Of a DNA stretch of 43,561 nucleotides, positions 8,076-15,272 are shown piece after piece. Source of the DNA: Candidatus Latescibacterota bacterium. Lineage in GTDB: Bacteria; Latescibacterota; UBA2968; UBA8231. The DNA is taken from NCBI GenBank assembly GCA_022825185.1, contig JAJDYK010000321.1, positions 1 through 43,561 of the forward strand, read 5' to 3'. Under the pieces are notes generated by a model. That model had not been told where the DNA came from. It saw only the letters and a list, made by a program, of their open reading frames with translations, and made no database searches. Position numbers and translations under genes: made by a program. Position 1 is the stretch's first letter. Each line of letters opens with the position of its first letter.

Positions 8076-8900
8076 TTACGCCTCCCCAAACGACCACAGC
8101 TTCAATACCGTCTTACCCAGCACCCACTCCAGATCCTCCGGCGCGATGAATTTCATCTCGTCGCGCACCACCGTCAGGGCCTGATCGTAGCGGGCCTTGG
8201 ACAGGCACACCGGCCAATCCGTGCCCCACATAATGCGCTGCGGACCAAAAGCCTGATATACTTCCTCGACCATCGCGTGCGTATCGGCCCAAGGATAGCC
8301 CTGCTGGGAAATCGACCACGTGTGGCTGATTTTGACATGCACGCGAGGATAGCGAGCCATATCCATCAACAATTGCCGCTCCTCCAGGTTGTCGGGATGG
8401 GCGTCAGCCATGTGGTCGATGCAGCAATCCACATCCGGGTAGCGGTCGAGTATCCGCGCCAAATCCGGCATCCGGCTCGCCCCGGTCAGGATCAACATCG
8501 GTATCCCCAAATCCTGGGCGCGGGCAAAAATCGGATCCATCCCCGGCCCCTTAAACCAATCGCCCGCCGCATCCCGCGACGGCGACAGCCGCATCCCGTG
8601 CAGGCCGTGTTCCTCCGTCCACATCGACATGTGGTCGGGCGAGGCCGGGTCTTCGGGATTGATGCGTCCCACAGCCATGAAGCGGTCGGGATACTTCTTG
8701 ATGACGTGTGCTACATAGCTGTTGTCCCAGCGGTAGTGAATGACCTGCACTAGCACGGTCTTCTCCACACCGTTGGCGTCCATCAGCGCCAATAAGTCTT
8801 CCGCAGTGTGGTCTTCGGCGGGCGGATTGGGGTTTTCCGCTGGCCAAGGGAAGGCTGGATCGTTGATCCATACATGTACATGAGGGTCGATAATGCGCAT
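8076..8900 (-). CDS. Amidohydrolase-2 family hydrolase (lactonase-like)
   Basis: A 274-residue TIM-barrel hydrolase of the COG3618-type metal-dependent family, which includes 2-pyrone-4,6-dicarboxylate lactonase and L-fucono/L-rhamnono-lactonase. Visible motifs are DPHVHVW at the N-terminus, CIDHMAD in the middle and the C-terminal GTDWPV with the conserved Asp. It is first in the four-gene leftward operon with an oxidoreductase, a KDG-type kinase and an exported DUF4380 protein. A lactonase step after sugar oxidation would fit. The ATG at 8900 has an AAAGGA site 8 nt upstream. The specific lactone is unknown. Confidence 0.82.
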   Translation of the reverse strand: MRIIDPHVHVWINDPAFPWPAENPNPPAEDHTAEDLLALMDANGVEKTVLVQVIHYRWDNSYVAHVIKKYPDRFMAVGRINPEDPASPDHMSMWTEEHGLHGMRLSPSRDAAGDWFKGPGMDPIFARAQDLGIPMLILTGASRMPDLARILDRYPDVDCCIDHMADAHPDNLEERQLLMDMARYPRVHVKISHTWSISQQGYPWADTHAMVEEVYQAFGPQRIMWGTDWPVCLSKARYDQALTVVRDEMKFIAPEDLEWVLGKTVLKLWSFGEA

Positions 8901-9044
8901 TGAGCATCCTTTCTGCGAAGTGTCGGCGCGATAACATGCAAAAAAGGTCTGCCCGCGTCCAGCATGACACCGCTTGCGATGCTACGTCCAGCCGCCTAGA
9001 TTGACCGGCACCTTTTTCACTCTGCGTTCCACAGGAGACCTGTC

Positions 9045-10613
9045 TTGTTCGACCTGATCATTCGCAACGGCACCATCATCGACGGCACCCGCGCCGACCG
9101 CTATACCGCGGACATCGGCCTCCGCGCCGACCGCATCGCAGCCATCGGCGACCTCGGCGACACCGAATCACAGCACAGCATCGACGCAAGCGGCAAAATC
9201 GTCGCCCCGGGCTTTGTCGATGTCCACAATCACTCCGACGGCTGGCTCTTGCAAAAGCCCAACTTCCTCCCCAAGACCCTCCAAGGCTTTACCACCGAAG
9301 TCCTCATGGCCGACGGCATCTCCTACGCCCCGGTTGACGCCACCACCCGCACCCATTGGCTCTACTACATGCGCGCCCTCAACGGCCTAATGCAAAGCCA
9401 CTACTCAGGCTGGGAGAGCCTCGCCGATTACATGCAGCTACTCGACGGCCGCACCGCGCAAAACACCATCACCCACCTCCCCTATGCCCATCTGCGGGCC
9501 ATGGCCTGCGGCTGGGACCGCCGCGTCCCCGACGACGTGCAAATGGAAGAAATTCTCGCTGGCGTCGAGCGCGGCATGGCCGAAGGCGCGGTCGGCATTT
9601 CAACCGGACTCGACTATATCGCCGAATGCTTTGCCACCACCGACGAACTCGTCGAAGCCTGCACCGCTATGGCGGCCCAACAGGGCATCTACGCCACCCA
9701 TGTGCGCTACAAAAAGGGCACCCTAGCCGGCGTGCAAGAAGCCGTCGAAATCGGTCGCCGCGCCGGTGTCCCGGTCCACATTTCCCACTTCAAGGGCACC
9801 TCCCCCCAGCAAATCGACGAACTGCTATCGTACGTGGATCAAGTCGCGATCAACGAAGTCGATTTCAGCTTCGACGTGTACCCGTACCTGCCCGGCTCGA
9901 CCATGCTCAACTTCATGTTGCCCTATGAGGTGTGGGAAGACGGTCCGTTGGGTGTGCTGCCTAAACTCAACGATCCCGCGATCCGCCGCCGCTTCGCCCG
10001 CGTCCTCGACCGCTACGCCAACCCCCTCGACCGGATGACCATTGCTTGGCTTCCCGGGCGGGACAACGCCCACTTTATCGGCCGCACCTTAGACGAATAC
10101 GTCCAATATGCCGGTGCCTCTCCAACCGACGCGCTCTGCGATCTGCTGATCGAGGAAAACTTGGCGGTACTCCTCGTCTTCCACCACGGCGACGACGCCT
10201 TGGTGCACCCCTTCCTGTCGCATGAAAAATACATGCTGGGCAGCGATGGGATTTACTTCCCCGACGGCGCAGTTCACCCGCGTTTATACGGATCGGCCGC
10301 ACGCCTATTGGGACCTTGCGTACGCGACCACCAACTCTTCTCGCTCGAAGACGCCGTGTACAAGCTGAGCGCCCACCCGGCATCGCGATTTGGACTGACG
10401 CAACGAGGGCAAATTGTCGAGGGATTCTACGCGGATCTAGTCGTCTTTGATGCGGAGACTGTTGCGGACCGAGCCACGTACGCCGATCCTCACCAGTACT
10501 CGGTCGGCGTTGAACACGTCCTCGTCAACGGGGTTCCCATCGTCCGCAATGGATGCGCGGTCGAAGACTTCGGGCCGACTTGGCCGGGCCGCTACTTAAA
10601 GTTCAGGGCCTAA
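9045..10613 (+). CDS. N-acyl-D-amino-acid deacylase family amidohydrolase
   Basis: A 522-residue amidohydrolase of D-aminoacylase type, slightly longer than the usual 480-500. The metal-binding HNHSD is at residues 61-65. Other family blocks are THVRYK, ISHFKG, SFDVYPYLPGST and the C-terminal SDGIYFPDGAVHPRLYGS. The usual HxHxD is present as HNHSD. Such enzymes release D-amino acids from N-acyl-D-amino acids. The start is TTG at 9045, since AGGAGA ends 6 nt upstream and residue 2 onward is the conserved FDLIIRNG strand. It stands alone on the plus strand, and its stop directly abuts the stop of the next gene. A DadA-like D-amino-acid dehydrogenase lies at 40844-42094. Confidence 0.85.
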   Translation: MFDLIIRNGTIIDGTRADRYTADIGLRADRIAAIGDLGDTESQHSIDASGKIVAPGFVDVHNHSDGWLLQKPNFLPKTLQGFTTEVLMADGISYAPVDATTRTHWLYYMRALNGLMQSHYSGWESLADYMQLLDGRTAQNTITHLPYAHLRAMACGWDRRVPDDVQMEEILAGVERGMAEGAVGISTGLDYIAECFATTDELVEACTAMAAQQGIYATHVRYKKGTLAGVQEAVEIGRRAGVPVHISHFKGTSPQQIDELLSYVDQVAINEVDFSFDVYPYLPGSTMLNFMLPYEVWEDGPLGVLPKLNDPAIRRRFARVLDRYANPLDRMTIAWLPGRDNAHFIGRTLDEYVQYAGASPTDALCDLLIEENLAVLLVFHHGDDALVHPFLSHEKYMLGSDGIYFPDGAVHPRLYGSAARLLGPCVRDHQLFSLEDAVYKLSAHPASRFGLTQRGQIVEGFYADLVVFDAETVADRATYADPHQYSVGVEHVLVNGVPIVRNGCAVEDFGPTWPGRYLKFRA

Positions 10614-10973
10614 TTAGTACTTACTCATCTGCCCGCCGTTCCAGCACTCGGCCGTCTCGCCCTTGGTGTTGAGTAGCGTGGCCGAGCGCTCGCCCAGCTT
10701 GACCCATACCGTCTGACCGACGTAGATCCAGCACCAAGAACAATGCTCTTTGGGGTCGAGCATCCAGACAGTCCTGTCCGGCAACCGCACCAACAAGCCC
10801 CCCTCGGCAAAGCGGCGCATCAGATGCGCCTCCACATAGCCACCCTCAGCCAAAAGCTGCGCGGCTTTGGGCGAGGGTTCCGGGGATGTAGCTGGCGCGG
10901 CGATCAGCGCACACCCCCCGATTAATACGGAGCAGACGACTGCTCCACGCACCTTACGCATTATAACATTCAC
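10614..10973 (-). CDS. Small putative lipoprotein
   Basis: A 119-residue protein with a signal sequence and probable lipobox (VLIGGC near residue 21). A Pro/Ser linker follows, then a small domain with a paired Cys motif (HCSWCW) and a late Cys. The GTG start at 10973 overlaps the TGA of the P450 gene (GTGA); an internal ATG four codons in is an alternative. Its stop codon abuts the convergent deacylase stop with no base between. It is last in the long leftward operon. Function unknown. Confidence 0.6.
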   Translation of the reverse strand: MNVIMRKVRGAVVCSVLIGGCALIAAPATSPEPSPKAAQLLAEGGYVEAHLMRRFAEGGLLVRLPDRTVWMLDPKEHCSWCWIYVGQTVWVKLGERSATLLNTKGETAECWNGGQMSKY

Positions 10974-12241
10974 CCGTCCTCTCCCGCCTCCACCTCGACC
11001 CAGAGTTCCTCTACTCCACGCAAGCTGATTTGCTCCCTGCGCTTCGGCTCGCCCACCAAGCGCAGCGACCGAAACCGCCGCAGTATGGTCTTGAACGCAA
11101 TGCGGCCTTCCAACTCGGCCAACGACGCGCCCAAGCAGTAGTGAATGCCGCGCCCGAATGAGAGGTGGCTGGTGCCCTTGCGGCCAATGTCCAGCACATC
11201 CGGCTGCGCAAAAACTGCTGGGTCGCGGTTGGCCGCGCCGATCAAAGAAATGACCAGTTGTCCGGCGCGAATGTGCTTGCCGCCAATCTCCACATCTTGA
11301 CTCACGACCCGCCCGTCGAGCTGGACTGGCGGGTCGTAGCGCAACAGTTCCCTGACGGCTGAATTCAGCAAGTCCGGGTTGTGCCGCAGGCGTTGCAGTT
11401 GATCTGGGTTCGACAGCAGCGCCAACATGCCGTTGCCGATCAGGTTCCGAGTCGTTTCGTTCCCGGCAACCAGCAACAGCATTAGCGTCTTGATAAGTTC
11501 GTCGTGCGTCAGCTTGCTGCCTTCCTCTTCGGCGGCTAGCAGGACGCTGATTAGATCGTCCCTCGGCTCCTGTCGCCGCACGGCGATGATGGCCTCAAAG
11601 TACTCGGTCAATTCTTCCGTAGCGCGTCCAACGCGCTCCATTGCGTCTTCAGGCAAAAACGGTTCAACGCTGAGCGCGAGGTCATTGGACCAATCCTTGA
11701 AGCGATCCATGTCTTTGGGCGGGACGCCCATCATGTCGGCGATGATCGTAATCGGCAACGGGTACGCCAAAGCGGCGATCAGATCGAAGCAGCGCTGGCC
11801 GGCGACCGCGTCGAGCAACTGTTTGGCGGTCTGTTCCACTCTAAAGCGCAGCTTTTCAATGGCGCGTGGCGCGAATGCCGGCGAGACGAGTGCCCGCAGG
11901 CGCGTGTGCTCGGGCGGATCTTGGTGCAACATGCTGATGAGGCCGGTCTGTTCGCGCACCTCGCTGGGGATGGCATTGGAGAATCGGGCGTGGTCCCGCA
12001 AAACCGCGTCGCAGTCTTTGTAGCGCGTCAGTGCCCACCCATCCAACAGCCGCATCCGATGCACGGGATCCTGCTGCCGCATCCGGGCGTACTTTGGATA
12101 TGGGTCCGCTAGGATCTCGGCTGAGCCGGGATGGTAGGAAACCCCCGATTCGAGCCACTCCCGCGCTAGCAACGCCTTGATCGCAATCGGCTCTACGGCC
12201 TTGCGCGCGAGCTTGGCGAGACGCCCAATCGGACCGCTCAT
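10970..12241 (-). CDS. Cytochrome P450
   Basis: A 423-residue soluble bacterial P450. The heme-ligand loop is SFGRGIHYCLGASL (Cys369). The I-helix oxygen-activation motif is AGNETT (259-264). The K-helix ExxR is ELLR (298-301). There is no membrane anchor, so it should be cytoplasmic and need separate ferredoxin and reductase partners, none of which is encoded nearby. Its operon partners are a CoA-transferase upstream and a lipoprotein downstream, hinting at oxidation of an aliphatic, terpenoid or carboxylic substrate; this is inference. Substrate not decidable from sequence. Confidence 0.95.
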   Translation of the reverse strand: MSGPIGRLAKLARKAVEPIAIKALLAREWLESGVSYHPGSAEILADPYPKYARMRQQDPVHRMRLLDGWALTRYKDCDAVLRDHARFSNAIPSEVREQTGLISMLHQDPPEHTRLRALVSPAFAPRAIEKLRFRVEQTAKQLLDAVAGQRCFDLIAALAYPLPITIIADMMGVPPKDMDRFKDWSNDLALSVEPFLPEDAMERVGRATEELTEYFEAIIAVRRQEPRDDLISVLLAAEEEGSKLTHDELIKTLMLLLVAGNETTRNLIGNGMLALLSNPDQLQRLRHNPDLLNSAVRELLRYDPPVQLDGRVVSQDVEIGGKHIRAGQLVISLIGAANRDPAVFAQPDVLDIGRKGTSHLSFGRGIHYCLGASLAELEGRIAFKTILRRFRSLRLVGEPKRREQISLRGVEELWVEVEAGEDG

Positions 12242-12307
12242 ATAGTAATCCTACACGATTGAACGATTCGAGCGGCGGAGCGGCGTCCATCTACGTCCAT
12301 CGGCGGA

Positions 12308-12376
12308 TCATTCCCCTTGTACGAGTTCGTAGCGATAGCCATTGTGCGGCATCGCCAGCAGCTCATCGGCGGTCAT
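12308..12376 (-). pseudogene. Uma2-family endonuclease N-terminal remnant
   Basis: An ATG directly after the CoA-transferase TAG opens 22 codons reading MTADELLAMP...YRYELVQGE, then a TGA. That is the canonical N-terminus of Uma2/DUF820 PD-(D/E)XK proteins (usual form MTxEExLxLP..GxRYELIDGE), normally about 190 residues. Nothing of the nuclease core (the later Asp and ExK residues) remains before the P450 start at 12241. I read it as a decayed fragment left between two operon genes. Confidence 0.65.
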
Positions 12377-13564
12377 CTATATCACCCCCTCAGCCCGCAA
12401 CCCCTCCATCTCCCCTTCCGTCAGCCCCAAAACGCCGCTTAAAACCTCCTCGGTATGCTGACCCAACAAGGGTGCTGACCCGCGCAACTCGACCGGCGTC
12501 GCGGAAAACCGCAGCGGCGAGTTGGCCACCGTCTGTCGGCCCGCGACTGGATGCTCCAGTTCGACGATCATATTCCGCGCCGCCACCTGCTCGTCGCTAA
12601 AGACCTGTCCTACATTGCACAACGGCCCGCTCGGTACGCCGACCTCAGCTAGTATATCACACCATTCCTCAACGGTTTTCTCGGCCAGCACCCGCTCCAA
12701 AATCGGCTCCAATGCCGCGTGATTCTCAGTGCGAAGCGCGTTGCTGGCAAAGCGCGGATCGTCGGCCAACGCGCCAAGACCCAAGGCGTCACAGAGCTGC
12801 CGCCAGAGCCTATCGTTGCCCGCGGCAATGACGATGTAACCATCGCTGGCGGCAAAAAACTGAAAAGGCGTAATGGCCGGATGCCGCGACCCGAGCGGCT
12901 TGGGCACTTCGCCGGATACGGCGTAGCGGGCGAGGGCATTTTCCAGCAGCGCCACCTGACAGTCGAGCATGGAAATATCGACTTGCTGCCCCTCGCCGGT
13001 GCGCCGCGCCCGCTCCAAGGCCGCGAGGATGCCAATGGCCCCAAAGAGTGCCGCGCTCAAGTCGGCAATCGACGAGCCGACCCGCACCGGCGGACCGTCG
13101 GGCTGCCCAGTGATGCTAGCCAGTCCCCCCATCGCCTGAATGAGCACGTCGTACGCGGGCCGCTGCGCGTACGGGCCGGTCTGGCCAAAACCCGAAATCG
13201 ACGCGTACACCAAGCTTGGATACAGCGCGTGTAGGGCCGCGTATCCCAATCCAAAGCGCTCCATGCTACCGGGACGAAAGTTCTCAATCAACACGTCGCA
13301 CTCACCGGCCAAACGCCGCGCCAAGTCCTGGCCCTGAGCCTGCCGCAAGTCGATCGTCGCGCTCTTCTTACCTCGGTTGACGCTGGCAAAGTACGCGCTC
13401 TCGCCGTTTTGAAACGGCCCAAATCCCCGCGCCTCGTCGCCCGTACCCGGTAGCTCGACCTTAATCACTTCTGCACCCAAGTCGGCCAACACCATGGACG
13501 CGTACGGCCCGGCCAACACCCGCGTCAAATCGAGCACCCGCACGCCATCCAATAAATGTTCCAT
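12377..13564 (-). CDS. CaiB/BaiF (family III) CoA-transferase
   Basis: A 395-residue family III CoA-transferase of normal length. N-terminal LDLTRVLAGPYASMVLADLG and ENFRPG are family blocks. The catalytic Asp is at the position equivalent to formyl-CoA transferase Asp169 (SSIADLS, Asp168 here). GEGQQVDISMLD follows. It moves CoA between a thioester and a free carboxylate in the cytoplasm; the substrate pair is unknown. It starts 1 bp after the kinase stop and precedes the P450, so it may activate a carboxylic acid handled by this operon. Confidence 0.92.
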   Translation of the reverse strand: MEHLLDGVRVLDLTRVLAGPYASMVLADLGAEVIKVELPGTGDEARGFGPFQNGESAYFASVNRGKKSATIDLRQAQGQDLARRLAGECDVLIENFRPGSMERFGLGYAALHALYPSLVYASISGFGQTGPYAQRPAYDVLIQAMGGLASITGQPDGPPVRVGSSIADLSAALFGAIGILAALERARRTGEGQQVDISMLDCQVALLENALARYAVSGEVPKPLGSRHPAITPFQFFAASDGYIVIAAGNDRLWRQLCDALGLGALADDPRFASNALRTENHAALEPILERVLAEKTVEEWCDILAEVGVPSGPLCNVGQVFSDEQVAARNMIVELEHPVAGRQTVANSPLRFSATPVELRGSAPLLGQHTEEVLSGVLGLTEGEMEGLRAEGVI

Positions 13565-13565
13565 C

Positions 13566-15272
13566 TCAATCTCCTTGGGGAGCGGCGAGCAAACCGGCTC
13601 CTTCGCCGGGCACGGCCACTGCTAGCTCTGGCTCATGGCCCAGCTCCGTTCGCAACATCTCGGCAAACGCATCGCGGCGTTCCCCATCGACGAACGCACG
13701 GTGGACCAGCCCTCCGATGTTGCCGCCCCAACCAGCGCCCAGCCGCTGCACGGCCCCTGCCGTTGGTCCCTCGGCGGTGAGAAACCGATTGACCACCCGC
13801 ACAGTCCGATCATAGGCCGGCGTCATCCGCCCATAGCCCCCTGGCAAAAAGCGCAGTTGCGCTCGCTCTTCTCCGCGCTCTGCTCGCTCTGCAAGCTGCG
13901 CCAAGACCTCGTCTTCGACCTCTCGGTCCAGATCGCCGTGGTGCGAGATGCGGATCAGTTCCAAGGCCGTGGCCATATCGCCCGCATTGAGGTATGCGAG
14001 CATACCGGCCACCCGGTCCTGTTCGGCCAAGCCGTAAACACAGCGCCGGCGAATAAACAACGAAGTGTCCTCGGACAGAAGTTGGAACTTACCGGCAACC
14101 TCCCGCTGGCACATGGCGTCGAAATGCGCCCCGACGCCAGCCGCTTGCGCTTCGATGGCTAGCTGCGCCAGACTGGTCTTTTTCGGCAGCTGACCCAAGA
14201 CCCGGTACAGCTCCGCAAGCGACAGCTCCAGCGACTCGGGCGCAATATCCCGCAGATAGCGGATGCGCTCGCGCACGGCGTGGCTTTTGCCCAACCGAGG
14301 CAAAATCAACTCGCGGGCGATAAACGCGCCGAGCGGATAGGCGATGACCGTCTCTTCCTTGACGGCCTCGTCGTATTCACGCACGATGCCGCTGTCGAGC
14401 ACTATAGCCGCATACTCGTCGGGCAACGCAGCCTCGCCTTGTACGCGGGCCGGAAAGACGCCGACACCGACCAGCTTGCCCGCCCGGCCCAATATCATCC
14501 CTCCGTGGTCAGCCGTGCCGCCGCGCGTGCCACGCATCCACTCCGAGGTGCCCAACCCATCGACCAAGTCCGCTTCGGGCATATCGCGCCGCGGATCCAA
14601 TCCGTGAACCCCCATCGTCGCCAGTGCCGTCGCCACCACCAACGCCGAGGACGAGCTCATACCCCCGCTGGGCGAGACACTGCTCCACACCAGCCCGTCG
14701 AAACCGCCCAAGTCCAAGCGACCGCGGAAATAACTCTCCAAGTACACGAGCTGCCCCTCCACCAGCACCGACCAATCGCGAGCCAAGGCACTACCCGTGC
14801 GCTCTAGGCGCTGGCGGCAAACTTGACCCGCGTAGTCCATTAGCGCCTGCCGCTCGGCCACGCGGGCCTTTGGCAGAATAGCCTCCAAGTCCAACTCAAT
14901 GGGCTTGAAGCGATCTGCGGGTGCACCTCGGCTGCGCAGAAAACTGGCGAGCCGTACCCGCCGACTGGAGGCCGCCCGCGCCACCACCAATGTATCCGCG
15001 CCGCGCACGGCCAGCCGCACCGAGGGCATGCCTCCGTAGTCAATGTGCATGCCCATGACGTTCATCTGCCCAGGACAGCGCGCCACAACCACGCGGCCTT
15101 CGCTGCCGTAGCGAGCGACAAAGAGCCGCAGGGCCTCCAAGTAATTAGCCCGCCAAGCCGCCACCTGCTCCCGCCCGTAGATCCGCCCAAACTCGCCGTC
15201 GAAGCGGCCCTGCTCAATGGCGGCCTGCCACTGGACTATGCTAGCTGTATAAGGATTGTTAGAGCGCACCAT
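13566..15272 (-). CDS. GHMP-superfamily kinase, galactokinase-like
   Basis: A 568-residue kinase, well above the roughly 390 residues of bacterial GalK. The N-terminal galactokinase signature is recognisable but altered: CPGQMNVMGMHIDYGG (67-81) replaces GRVNLIGEHTDYNGG, so the usual catalytic-loop Arg and the sugar-binding Glu are Gln69 and Met75. The ATP loop SPSGGMSSSSAL (200-211), the probable catalytic Asp in GGTADHGG (Asp255) and the C-terminal GAGWGGNIGG are intact. It should phosphorylate a sugar or sugar-like alcohol, but probably not galactose. It overlaps the TonB receptor gene by 14 bp and is 1 bp from the CoA-transferase. Confidence 0.82.
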   Translation of the reverse strand: MVRSNNPYTASIVQWQAAIEQGRFDGEFGRIYGREQVAAWRANYLEALRLFVARYGSEGRVVVARCPGQMNVMGMHIDYGGMPSVRLAVRGADTLVVARAASSRRVRLASFLRSRGAPADRFKPIELDLEAILPKARVAERQALMDYAGQVCRQRLERTGSALARDWSVLVEGQLVYLESYFRGRLDLGGFDGLVWSSVSPSGGMSSSSALVVATALATMGVHGLDPRRDMPEADLVDGLGTSEWMRGTRGGTADHGGMILGRAGKLVGVGVFPARVQGEAALPDEYAAIVLDSGIVREYDEAVKEETVIAYPLGAFIARELILPRLGKSHAVRERIRYLRDIAPESLELSLAELYRVLGQLPKKTSLAQLAIEAQAAGVGAHFDAMCQREVAGKFQLLSEDTSLFIRRRCVYGLAEQDRVAGMLAYLNAGDMATALELIRISHHGDLDREVEDEVLAQLAERAERGEERAQLRFLPGGYGRMTPAYDRTVRVVNRFLTAEGPTAGAVQRLGAGWGGNIGGLVHRAFVDGERRDAFAEMLRTELGHEPELAVAVPGEGAGLLAAPQGD

